Assembly: GCA_937915075.1 (NCBI GenBank)
Contig: CALDMA010000172.1
Location: 1-26,743, forward strand
Direction: 5' to 3'
DNA length: 26,743 nucleotides
Origin: an uncultured Oscillospiraceae bacterium
GTDB taxonomy: Bacteria; Bacillota; Clostridia; Oscillospirales; Oscillospiraceae
Below the pieces are notes generated by a model. It made no database searches and had not been told where the DNA came from. It saw nothing but the letters and a program-made list of their open reading frames with translations. The translations under genes and the position numbers were made by a program. This document shows, in pieces, positions 7,603-15,940 of the stretch; position 1 is the first letter of the stretch; every line of letters starts with the position of its first letter.

Positions 7603-9516
7603 ATGAAAAAGAAAACCTCTGCCGCCTCCAAGGTCATTCTCACGCTGACGCTGCTGTTCTTCTACCTCCCCATTCTCTACATCATCGCCTTTTCGTTCAA
7701 CGATTCCCGCTCGCTGACGAAGTTCGGCGGCTTCTCCCTGCGCTGGTATGAAAAGATGTTCGCGGACTCCACGATGATGGAGGCCGTGCTCTACACGGTC
7801 GTCATCGCCATTCTGGCTACCGTCGTTTCCACCATCGTCGGCACCGTCACCGCCATCGGCCTGTCGAAGTCGAAGAAAGTGCTTCAGGCGATGGTCGAGC
7901 GCGTGAACGACCTGCCCGTGATGAATCCCGATATCGTCACCGGCATCAGCCTGCTGATGTTCTTCAGCGTGCTGACGGTGAAGAAGGGCTTTCTGACGCT
8001 GCTGCTCGCGCACATCATGTTCTGCATCCCCTACGTCATGCTCTCCGTCACACCGAAGCTGCGCTCGCTCGACCCGAATCTCATCGACGCGGCGATGGAC
8101 CTCGGCGCCACGCCGTTCCAGGCGCTCACCCGCGTCATCGTACCGCAGATCCGTCCGGGCATCGTTTCCGGCGCGCTCATCGCGTTCACCATGAGCTTTG
8201 ACGACTTCGTGATCTCCTACTTCACCACGGGCAACGGCGTGAACAACATCTCCATTCTGGTCTACACCATGTCCAAGCGTGTGAATCCCTCCATCAACGC
8301 GCTCTCCACGCTTGTCATTGTCGCCATCACGCTGGTGCTCGGCATCGTCAACCTTGTCCCGATCCTGCACGAAAAGCGCGAAAAGGCAGGAAGTGAAAAG
8401 GGAAAGTCCTTTGCACAAAGCCGTAAGCTGATGGCCGCCGTCGCCGGCGTGCTGGTGCTCGCCATTCTCGGCGGAACGGTCGGCGTCAGCCTTTCTCAGC
8501 AGCACAAGAACGCTGCCGCCGTCGAAAAGTACGGCAGTAACGTCCTCAAGCTCTACCTCCCCGGCGAATACCTCGGCGAGAACGTCATCGGCGACTTTGA
8601 AAAGCAGTTCGGCGTGCGCGTCATCGTGGAAAATTTCGACTCCAATGAAATGATGTACACCAAGCTCATGGCGGGCGACAAGTACGACGTGGTCATTCCC
8701 TCGGACTACATGATCGAACGCCTGATGAAGGAGAATTATCTCCAGCCGCTCGATCACAGCCTGCTTCCAAACCTTGAAAACATGGACGACGCGGTGCGCG
8801 GCATGAGCTACGACCCGGACAATGAGTGGTCCGTTCCCTACTTCTGGGGCAGCGTCGGCATCGTTTACAACCACGAGAACGTCGATCCCGCCGTGGTGGA
8901 GGAACAGGGCTGGGAGGTGCTGCGCAACACCGACTACGCCGGTCACCTCTACATCTATGACTCCGAGCGCGACTCGTTCATGATGGCCTTCAAGGCGCTC
9001 GGCTACTCGATGAACACCTCCGATCCCGACGAGATCAACGCCGCCTACGAATGGCTGCTGCAGATGAACGACACCATGTCGCCCGTCTACGTCACCGACG
9101 AGGTGATCGACGGCATGATAAACGGCTACAAGGATCTCGCGGTCGTCTACTCCGGCGACGCCACCGTCATTCTCGACGAGAACGAGGACATGAGCTTCTA
9201 TATGCCCTCTCAGGGCACGAACATCTGGTGCGACGCGATGGTCATTCCCGCGAATGCGGAAAACCCCCTGCTCGCCCACGAGTTCATCAACTATATGCTC
9301 ACCTACGAAGCCGCATTTGACAATACGGAAACGGTGGGGTATACTTCTCCCAACGCGGAGGTCTTTGAGGAGATGACCTCCTCCGAGGACCTTTACGCCG
9401 AGAACGCCGCCTACCTTCCCCGCTCCGGCTACGAGAAGGACGAGATGTTCCACGACAACCAGACGCTCATGCGCGAGCTGAGCAAGCTCTGGATCAAGGT
9501 CAAGGCGGCCAAGTAA
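7603..9516 (+). CDS. potCD: Fused polyamine permease PotC and substrate-binding protein PotD
   Basis: This 637-residue protein combines two subunits normally encoded separately. Residues 1-255 are a PotC permease with six membrane segments and the EAA loop DAAMDLGATPFQALTRVIVP (162-181). A charged linker (256-275, HEKREKAGSEKGKSFAQSRK) leads to an extra membrane segment (about 276-296). Residues 300-637 are a PotD-type periplasmic-binding fold: LKLYLPGEYLGENVIGDFEK, then DVVIPSDYMIERL, VPYFWGSVGIVYN and YSGDATVILDENED. The extra segment would place the binding domain outside and tether it, replacing a lipoprotein anchor; no lipobox Cys is present. Fusions of this type are known in Firmicutes polyamine transporters. 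GGAAAGGAG precedes the ATG. Confidence 0.93.
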   Translation: MKKKTSAASKVILTLTLLFFYLPILYIIAFSFNDSRSLTKFGGFSLRWYEKMFADSTMMEAVLYTVVIAILATVVSTIVGTVTAIGLSKSKKVLQAMVERVNDLPVMNPDIVTGISLLMFFSVLTVKKGFLTLLLAHIMFCIPYVMLSVTPKLRSLDPNLIDAAMDLGATPFQALTRVIVPQIRPGIVSGALIAFTMSFDDFVISYFTTGNGVNNISILVYTMSKRVNPSINALSTLVIVAITLVLGIVNLVPILHEKREKAGSEKGKSFAQSRKLMAAVAGVLVLAILGGTVGVSLSQQHKNAAAVEKYGSNVLKLYLPGEYLGENVIGDFEKQFGVRVIVENFDSNEMMYTKLMAGDKYDVVIPSDYMIERLMKENYLQPLDHSLLPNLENMDDAVRGMSYDPDNEWSVPYFWGSVGIVYNHENVDPAVVEEQGWEVLRNTDYAGHLYIYDSERDSFMMAFKALGYSMNTSDPDEINAAYEWLLQMNDTMSPVYVTDEVIDGMINGYKDLAVVYSGDATVILDENEDMSFYMPSQGTNIWCDAMVIPANAENPLLAHEFINYMLTYEAAFDNTETVGYTSPNAEVFEEMTSSEDLYAENAAYLPRSGYEKDEMFHDNQTLMRELSKLWIKVKAAK

Positions 9517-9549
9517 AAAAACATCGCACAAAAGAAAGGAATCAAACCC

Positions 9550-9942
9550 ATGCAGATCGGAGACACTTACGAATACAAAAATGTCGTCACCAAGGAGATC
9601 ACCGCCGGCGCGCTCGGCTCGGGCGGACTGGACATCTTTGCCACCCCCTTCCTCATTTGCTGGATGGAGGCCGCGGCCTACTACTACATGAAAGAGCAGC
9701 TTCCCGAGGGCAAGAGCAGCGTCGGCACGATGGTCAACGTCCGCCACGTTTCCCCCTCCCCTATCGGCGCGGAGATCACCGCCAAGGCTGAGCTGATCGC
9801 CATTTCCGAGAACGGCAAGATGTATACCTTCAAGGTCGAGGCATACGATAACAAGGGCCTCATCGGCGAGGGCACGCACGAGCGCGCCATCATCGACTGT
9901 GAGCGCTTCATGAAGAAGTGCCTGGCCAAGCTGGAAGACTGA
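9550..9942 (+). CDS. FlK-like hotdog-fold acyl-CoA thioesterase
   Basis: A 130-residue single-domain hotdog protein that should hydrolyse a thioester. It resembles the fluoroacetyl-CoA thioesterase (FlK) family: the FlK catalytic residues Thr42, Glu50 and His76, plus Gly69, have counterparts here at Thr32, Glu40, His66 and Gly59, with spacing preserved exactly (segments FATPFLICWMEAA and GTMVNVRHVSPSPIG). The end GEGTHERAIID is the usual last beta strand. The ATG follows AAAGGAATC. It lies 33 nt after potCD with no terminator, so it is probably in the polyamine operon. The true substrate is unknown; fluoroacetyl-CoA is unlikely in this context, and an acyl-CoA linked to polyamine or amino-acid breakdown is a guess. 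Confidence 0.85.
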   Translation: MQIGDTYEYKNVVTKEITAGALGSGGLDIFATPFLICWMEAAAYYYMKEQLPEGKSSVGTMVNVRHVSPSPIGAEITAKAELIAISENGKMYTFKVEAYDNKGLIGEGTHERAIIDCERFMKKCLAKLED

Positions 9943-9961
9943 ACAAGCAAGGAGGAAGCCC

Positions 9962-10834
9962 ATGCACTACTACGGAGCCGTCTACCGTCCGCCGAGCGAG
10001 GCGTACAGCCTGATCGTGCAGTGTACGCTCGGCTGCAGCCACAACAAATGTGCGTTCTGCAATATGTACAAGGATAAGAAGTTCTCCATTCGTCCGGTGG
10101 AGGAGGTCCTGCGCGACCTCGCTGAGGCGCGCAGCTACGAGCGGCGCATCGAGCGCATCTTTCTCGCCGACGGCGACGCGCTGATCCTGCCGATGGACTA
10201 TCTGCTGCAGGTGCTAGACTTCATCCGCGAATACTTCCCCGAGTGTACGCGCGTTGCCGCCTATGCCACCACAAAGGCCATCGCGCGCAAAACGGACGAG
10301 GAGCTTCGCAGGCTGCGTGAGCATGGGCTGGCGCTCGTCTACATCGGTCTGGAAAGCGGCAACGAGGAGCTGCTCTTGAAGTTCAACAAGGGCGTCACCG
10401 CGGCGGAGACCGTCAAAAACGCGCTGCGCTGCAAGGCGGCAGGCATCGCCATTTCCGTCACCGCCATCAACGGCATGGCTGGACTCAACGGCGACTGGCA
10501 GGCCCACGCCATCGACACGGCGAAGGCCGTGAGCGCCATGAAGCCGGAGTTTATCGCTTTTCTGACGCTGCGCGTCTACTCCGGCACTCCCCTGCACGAT
10601 TGGATCGAGGCGGGCGAATTTCGGATGATGGGGCCCGCCGATCTGATGCGCGAGACGCGCCTCTTCCTCGAACACATCGACTCCGAGGGCAGCGTGTTCC
10701 GCTCGAACCACGCCTCGAACTATCTTCCCCTCGGCGGTACGCTCAACCGCGACCGTGAGGCGCTGATCCAGACCATCGATGCCGCGCTGGACGGCAAGGT
10801 GCGCCTGCGCCGCGCCGTGGAGCTGGGGCTGTAG
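9962..10834 (+). CDS. Radical SAM protein
   Basis: A 290-residue radical SAM enzyme. The cluster motif near the N-terminus is CTLGCSHNKCAFCNMY (21-36) with Cys21, Cys25, Cys30 and Cys33. This pattern, with SxNKCxFCxMYK, occurs in a widespread uncharacterised Elp3/YgiQ-like radical SAM group. Further family features are IFLADGDALILP (near 64), LVYIGLESGNEELL and a YSGTPL segment. There is no B12-binding domain and no extra Cys-rich C-terminal domain that would hint at a peptide-modifying role. GGAGG precedes the ATG at 9962, 19 nt after the thioesterase. It is the last gene of the operon. The reaction cannot be predicted from the sequence. Confidence 0.88.
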   Translation: MHYYGAVYRPPSEAYSLIVQCTLGCSHNKCAFCNMYKDKKFSIRPVEEVLRDLAEARSYERRIERIFLADGDALILPMDYLLQVLDFIREYFPECTRVAAYATTKAIARKTDEELRRLREHGLALVYIGLESGNEELLLKFNKGVTAAETVKNALRCKAAGIAISVTAINGMAGLNGDWQAHAIDTAKAVSAMKPEFIAFLTLRVYSGTPLHDWIEAGEFRMMGPADLMRETRLFLEHIDSEGSVFRSNHASNYLPLGGTLNRDREALIQTIDAALDGKVRLRRAVELGL

Positions 10835-10850
10835 GAATGAAATAAGCGAA

Positions 10851-10888
10851 AAAGCAAGACCTGCTTAAAAGGCAGGTCTTGCTTTTTT
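10851..10888. terminator. Bidirectional intrinsic terminator between convergent operons
   Basis: AAAGCAAGACCTGC (10851-10864) pairs perfectly with GCAGGTCTTGCTTT (10872-10885) over 14 bp with a 7-nt loop. There is a T run on the plus side (10883-10888) and an A run before the stem that gives a U-run on the minus strand. It ends the polyamine operon and, on the other strand, polC, whose stop codon (10888-10890) touches the hairpin. Confidence 0.93.
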
Positions 10889-13800
10889 CATCCGAACAGC
10901 GTGAGCTGACTGGTGTCCGCCATGCCGGCAAACGCGCCGAGCGCGCGGAGCTGCTCGATGTGCGTTTTGGAGAGCTTATTGCAGCACATGGAGAACTCCT
11001 CGACCGAGATAAACTCCTTGCCCCTGCGCTTTTCCACCGTGTCGAGCGCCGCTGCCTCGCCGAGTCCGTGGACGGAGATGAACGGCGGCAGGAGACCGCC
11101 TTCGGTGACGGTGAACTTCGTCGCGTCGGAGCGGTAGATGTCGATGGTGTCAAAGTGGAAGCCGCGGCGGTAGAACTCGTAGCAGACCTCGAGCGTGGTC
11201 ATCAGATCCTGCTCGACCGCCGACGCGTCCTTGTTGTTCTCGATCTCGCGGATCTTCCGCTTGACCGCGTCCAGTCCCGCGCAGCAATACTCCGCGTCAA
11301 ACGCCTTCGCGCGCACGGTGAAGAAGGTCGCGTAGAACGCCAGCGGCTCATGCACCTTGAACCACGCGATGCGGAACGCCATCATAACATATGCGACCGC
11401 GTGCGCCTTCGGGAACAGATAGCCGATCTTGGCGAGCGATTCGATGTACCATTCCGGCACGTCGTGCTCCTGCATCGCCTCGACCCAGCCGTCCTGAAAG
11501 CCGCCCTTTTTGACCTTGCCTTTTCGCACAGCCTCCATGATCTTGAAGCTCATTTTCGGGTCAAGGCCCATGGAGATGAGATAGAGCATGATGTCGTCAC
11601 GGCAGCCGACCGTTTCCAGAACGCTCGCCGTGCCGCTGACGATCAACTCGCGTGCGTTGCCGAGCCACACGTCCGTGCCGTGCGAAAAGCCGGAAAGACG
11701 CACGAGGGTGTTGAAGTCCTTCGGCTGCGTGTCAATGAGCATCTGGCGCGTGAAGCGCGTGTTGAACTCGGGAATGGCGACCGCGCCGGTCGGGCCGAGC
11801 AGGTCGTCGTTCTCAAAGCCCAGCACCCTCGACGAGGTGAAAATGCTCATCGTATCCGGGTCGTCAAGCGGGATCTGCCGCGCGTTCACGCCGGTGAGGT
11901 CCTCGAGCATACGGATCATCGTCGGATCATCGTGGCCGAGCATATCGAGCTTGAGGAGGTTATCCTCCATGCAGTGGTATTCAAAATGCGTGGTGATGGT
12001 GTCGCTGTCCTCCGCGTCAGCAGGGTGCTGCACGGGGCAGAAATCCTCGATCTCCAGATCGTCCGGCACGACGACGAGGCCGCCGGGGTGCTGGCCCGTC
12101 GTGCGGCGCACGCCGACGCAGCCCGCCGTCAGGCGGTCGATCTCCGCCGCGCCCGACTGGATGCCGTTTTCCTCCAGATACTTTTTCACGAAGCCGAAGG
12201 CAGTCTTTTCCGCCAGCGTGCCGATGGTGCCCGCGCGGAACACCTGCGTTTCGCCGAACATCTCGATGGCATGGCGGTGCGCCCGCGCCTGATATTCGCC
12301 CGAGAAGTTCAAATCAATATCCGGCACCTTGCCGCCGCCGAAGCCGAGGAAGGTCTCAAACGGAATATCGAAGCCGTCCTTGACGTACTTCGTCCCGCAC
12401 TCGGGGCAGTTTTTGTCCGGCATATCCGCGCCGCAGCCGTAGCTGCCGTCGGTGATGAACTCGCTGTGCCTGCACTTCGGGCAGCGGTAGTGCGGCGGGA
12501 GCGAGTTGACCTCGGTGATGCCCGACATATAGGCGACGAGCGACGAGCCGACCGACCCTCGCGAGCCGACCAGATAGCCGCACTCGAGCGAGCGCTGAAC
12601 GAGCTTCTGCGCCGACATATACACCACGTCGTACTTGCCGAGGATGCCGCCCAGCTCAATGTCCAGACGGTCCTTGATGAGCTTCGGCGGCTCGTCGCCG
12701 TAAAGCTCATGCACCTTGTCCCAGACGAGGCGGTTCAGGTCCTCTCTGGAATTTTCCAGGCGCGGCGGGAAGAGCTTGCCCTTGGGCAGCAGCTCGATGT
12801 TTTCGATCTGGTCCGCGATGGCGCGCGTATTGGTCACCACCACCTCGTAGGCCTTTTCCTTGCCGAGATATTCAAATTCACGGAGCATCTCGTCCGTCGT
12901 GCGGAAGTAGATGGGCAGCGGTGCGTTCGCGTCGGGGAATTTCTTGGAGGCCAGCAGGATATGGCGGTAGACCTCGTCCTCCGGCTCCTGGAAATGTACG
13001 TCGCCGGTGGCGACGACCCGCTTGCCCAGCTCTTCGCCGAGCCGGACAATGGTGCGATTGAAATCGCGCAGCTCCTCCTCGCTCTTGACCGCACCCTCGC
13101 GCAGCATGAACCGATTGTTGCAGATGGGCTGGATCTCGAGATAATCGTAGAAGGACGCGATGCGCTTGAGCTCCTCCCAGTCCTTGTGGTCCGCGACCGC
13201 GCGGAACAGCTCGCCCGCCTCGCAGGCCGAGCCGATGATAAGCCCCTCGCGGTGCGCGATCAGCTCGCTCTTCGGGATGATCGGCACACGCTTGAAATAC
13301 TTGAGGTTGGAGAGCGAAATGAGCTGGTAAAGATTCTTCAGGCCCGCCTTGTTCTTGGCCAGCAGAATGATGTGCTTCGGGAAGCGGTTGGATTTGCTTC
13401 CCAGCGGGCGCAGCTTGAGCATTTCGTTGTTGATCTGCTGCAGCCGCGTTACGCCGCGCTCTTCGAGCATGGGGAAAAATTTCGTCAGCATCTGCGCGAC
13501 CGGCACGGCATCGTCTGACGCGCGGTGGTGGTTGAACTGCGGCAGCTGCAAATGATTCGCCACGATATCGAGCTTGTATTTGCCCAAGCCCGGCAGCAGA
13601 TTCTGCGCCAGAATGAGCGTATCAATATAGGTCGGCTCGAACGGGATACCGCACTTCCGGCAGCCCGCGCGGATAAAGCTGATATCAAATTCCGCATTGT
13701 GCGCCGCGAGCGGCGCGTCGCCCGCGAAGGCGAGGAACGCCGTCAGCGCGTCCTTGAGCTTCGGCGCGCCACGCAGCATATCGTCCGTGATGCCGGTCAG

Positions 13801-14874
13801 ACCGATGATCTCCGGCGTCAGCCGGCGCTCGGGGTCCACAAAGGTCTGGAAGGTCTCAACGATCTCTCCGTTCCTGAGCCGCACCGCGCCGATCTCCGTG
13901 ATGGCCTCCTGCGTGACCTTGAGACCGGTCGTTTCGATGTCGAAGCAGACGATCTCATCGGAAAAGCCGATGTCCTGATGTCCGTGAATGGCGATGCGGT
14001 CGTCGATGTTGTTGACGAAATAGCCCTCACAGCCGTAAAGTATTTTTATTTTACCCTCGCCGGCGTGCCAGGCATCCGGAAAGGACTGCGCCACACCGTG
14101 GTCGGTGATGGCGATGGCGGGCATCCCCCACTTGGCCGCGAGCTTGACGACGCTGCCGGTGTCGGTCAGCGCGTCCATGTTGGACATACGCGTATGCAGA
14201 TGCAGCTCCACGCGCTTGACCTCGGCGGTGTCCATGCGCGGCTCGTGCGTGATCTCGGTCACGTCACGCGGGTTGAGCTGCATATCGTGGCCGTCGTAGG
14301 TCAGCTCCATCGTGCCCGCGACGCGCAGCCACATGCCGGTCGAAACGCGGTCGCGCAGCGGCGCGACATCCTTCTCCAGCATCCGCTTGCGCACGATGAC
14401 CGAGCCCTCGTAGTCGGTCATCTCAATGAGCGCCAGCCACATACCCGGCTGGCGCAGCTCACGGAACTCGCACTTGAAGACCTTGCCCTCGACCACGACG
14501 TTTCCAGCCTTGGGGTTCAGCTCGCTCATCGGCATGGGATGCCCCTTGATCTCGCGGCCCATGATGATCTTGCCGGCGCTCGACTCCTTCTTTGCGCCGC
14601 CTGTGTTCGAGGGCCGCGGCTCCTGCTTGGGAAAGCCGCCCTGCGTCAGCGAGATCCGCACGCCGTTGAGCGCGAAGCGGTCCGCCAAAAGCTGCTCGAG
14701 CAGGGTGCGCTCGGAATCCGTGATCTCCTGCAGCACCGTCAGCGCAAGCGCCATCGTGCGGCTCTCCTGCTCCACGGTGACGTCGGTCACTCGGGCGTCG
14801 GTGAGCAGCACGCGCAGTCCGATGGGCGGCGCAAAGCCCTCAAATAATTCAAAAAACGGTATTCTTTGTGCCAT
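10888..14874 (-). CDS. polC: DNA polymerase III alpha subunit, PolC type
   Basis: The replicative polymerase of low- and mid-GC Gram-positives, 1328 residues. Domains in order: short N-terminal region (1-100); OB fold (about 122-210); PHP domain start (KRVELHLHTRMSNMDA, about 220-235); inserted proofreading exonuclease of the DEDDh type (FDIETTG from 311, Asp312/Glu314; HNAEFD, Asp397; HHRASDDA, His450/Asp455); PHP remainder; zinc-binding Cys cluster (798-826); polymerase palm with SRGSVGSS (771-778) and PDIDLNFSG (851-859), the latter with the catalytic aspartates. The PHP split by an exonuclease distinguishes PolC from DnaE. It is about 100 residues shorter than B. subtilis PolC (1437), the difference being at the N-terminus. 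It is the last gene of the cluster, 15 nt after ispG, with only a weak GAGAGA-like ribosome binding site. Confidence 0.97.
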   Translation of the reverse strand: MAQRIPFFELFEGFAPPIGLRVLLTDARVTDVTVEQESRTMALALTVLQEITDSERTLLEQLLADRFALNGVRISLTQGGFPKQEPRPSNTGGAKKESSAGKIIMGREIKGHPMPMSELNPKAGNVVVEGKVFKCEFRELRQPGMWLALIEMTDYEGSVIVRKRMLEKDVAPLRDRVSTGMWLRVAGTMELTYDGHDMQLNPRDVTEITHEPRMDTAEVKRVELHLHTRMSNMDALTDTGSVVKLAAKWGMPAIAITDHGVAQSFPDAWHAGEGKIKILYGCEGYFVNNIDDRIAIHGHQDIGFSDEIVCFDIETTGLKVTQEAITEIGAVRLRNGEIVETFQTFVDPERRLTPEIIGLTGITDDMLRGAPKLKDALTAFLAFAGDAPLAAHNAEFDISFIRAGCRKCGIPFEPTYIDTLILAQNLLPGLGKYKLDIVANHLQLPQFNHHRASDDAVPVAQMLTKFFPMLEERGVTRLQQINNEMLKLRPLGSKSNRFPKHIILLAKNKAGLKNLYQLISLSNLKYFKRVPIIPKSELIAHREGLIIGSACEAGELFRAVADHKDWEELKRIASFYDYLEIQPICNNRFMLREGAVKSEEELRDFNRTIVRLGEELGKRVVATGDVHFQEPEDEVYRHILLASKKFPDANAPLPIYFRTTDEMLREFEYLGKEKAYEVVVTNTRAIADQIENIELLPKGKLFPPRLENSREDLNRLVWDKVHELYGDEPPKLIKDRLDIELGGILGKYDVVYMSAQKLVQRSLECGYLVGSRGSVGSSLVAYMSGITEVNSLPPHYRCPKCRHSEFITDGSYGCGADMPDKNCPECGTKYVKDGFDIPFETFLGFGGGKVPDIDLNFSGEYQARAHRHAIEMFGETQVFRAGTIGTLAEKTAFGFVKKYLEENGIQSGAAEIDRLTAGCVGVRRTTGQHPGGLVVVPDDLEIEDFCPVQHPADAEDSDTITTHFEYHCMEDNLLKLDMLGHDDPTMIRMLEDLTGVNARQIPLDDPDTMSIFTSSRVLGFENDDLLGPTGAVAIPEFNTRFTRQMLIDTQPKDFNTLVRLSGFSHGTDVWLGNARELIVSGTASVLETVGCRDDIMLYLISMGLDPKMSFKIMEAVRKGKVKKGGFQDGWVEAMQEHDVPEWYIESLAKIGYLFPKAHAVAYVMMAFRIAWFKVHEPLAFYATFFTVRAKAFDAEYCCAGLDAVKRKIREIENNKDASAVEQDLMTTLEVCYEFYRRGFHFDTIDIYRSDATKFTVTEGGLLPPFISVHGLGEAAALDTVEKRRGKEFISVEEFSMCCNKLSKTHIEQLRALGAFAGMADTSQLTLFG

Positions 14875-14889
14875 TCTTTCGCTTCTCTC

Positions 14890-15927
14890 TTACAGTTTCT
14901 CGATCTCATCGAGCAGGGCGTCCAGCAGCTTTTCCTGCGCTACCTTATACAATACCTCGCCATGGCGGAAAATAAGGCCCTCGCCCTTGCCGCCCGCGAC
15001 ACCGATGTCCGCCGCGCTCGCCTCGCCGGGGCCGTTTACAACGCAGCCCATGACCGCGACGGTGATGGGCTTGTCGCAGTCCTCAAGGCGGCGCTCCAGC
15101 TCCTCCGCCAGCGGGATCATATCGTAAGCCGTGCGCCCGCAGGTCGGGCAGGAGATCAGATTCACGCCGCTTCTTCGCAGCCCGCAGGCGCGCAGAATGC
15201 GCTTGGCGGCATAGACCTCCTCCACCGGATCGGCGGTCAATGAAACGCGCATCGTGTCGCCGATGCCCTCGCAGAGCAGTCCGCCGATGCCGATGGTGGA
15301 CTTCAGCACTCCCATCGACGGCGTACCCGCCTCGGTCACACCGAGGTGCAGCGGATAGTCCACCCTTTCATGCAGCAGCCGGTAAGCCGCCATGTTGAGC
15401 GGCACGTCGGAGCTTTTGACGGAGATGCAGATGTCCGTGAAGTCAAACTTCTCCAGCAGCGCGACATGGCCCAGCGCACTCTCCACGAGCGCCTCCGGCG
15501 TCACGCGGCCATACTTTGCCAGCAGTTCCTTTTCCAGCGAGCCGCCGTTCACACCGATGCGGATGGGCACCTTGTGCGCGCGGCAGCAGTCCACGACCGC
15601 CTTCACGCGGTCCTCCCCGCCGATGTTGCCGGGGTTGATGCGGATCTTGTCCGCGCCGTGCTCCGCCGCGGCGATGGCAAGGCGATAGTCAAAGTGAATG
15701 TCCGCCACGAGCGGGATGTGGATGCTGTTCTTGATGGTCTCGACCGCTTCCGCCGCCTCGGGCGTCGGCACGGTCACGCGCACGATCTCGCAGCCTGCCT
15801 GCTCCAAGCGCAGAATTTGTTCGATGGTCGCGCCTGTGTCCTCGGTCTTTGTGTTGCACATCGACTGGATGGTGACCGGCGCGCCGCCGCCGACAGCCAA
15901 GCCGCCGACCATGATCTGCTTCGTCAC
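14890..15927 (-). CDS. ispG: 4-hydroxy-3-methylbut-2-en-1-yl diphosphate synthase
   Basis: IspG (GcpE) performs the penultimate step of the MEP isoprenoid pathway, reductively opening methylerythritol cyclodiphosphate to HMBPP with a [4Fe-4S] cluster. The 345-residue protein has VTIQSMCNTKTED near the N-terminus, the TIM-barrel segment ADIHFDYRLA, and cluster Cys residues Cys260, Cys263 (SCPTCGRT) and Cys295 (GCVVNGPGE), with Glu302 as the probable fourth ligand. The start is GTG at 15927 after GAGGAGGGG; this ribosome binding site overlaps the rseP stop region, 13 nt away. It shares the cluster with dxr, an earlier step of the same pathway. Length is normal for the short bacterial form. Confidence 0.96.
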   Translation of the reverse strand: MTKQIMVGGLAVGGGAPVTIQSMCNTKTEDTGATIEQILRLEQAGCEIVRVTVPTPEAAEAVETIKNSIHIPLVADIHFDYRLAIAAAEHGADKIRINPGNIGGEDRVKAVVDCCRAHKVPIRIGVNGGSLEKELLAKYGRVTPEALVESALGHVALLEKFDFTDICISVKSSDVPLNMAAYRLLHERVDYPLHLGVTEAGTPSMGVLKSTIGIGGLLCEGIGDTMRVSLTADPVEEVYAAKRILRACGLRRSGVNLISCPTCGRTAYDMIPLAEELERRLEDCDKPITVAVMGCVVNGPGEASAADIGVAGGKGEGLIFRHGEVLYKVAQEKLLDALLDEIEKL

Positions 15928-15940
15928 GCTTCTCCCCTCC

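Noticed and set aside
10879..14847. Two long plus-strand open frames (879 and 440 codons) opposite polC
   Set aside because: They mirror polC codon structure and have low-complexity Arg/Ala/Val/Asp-rich products without domains or ribosome binding sites.
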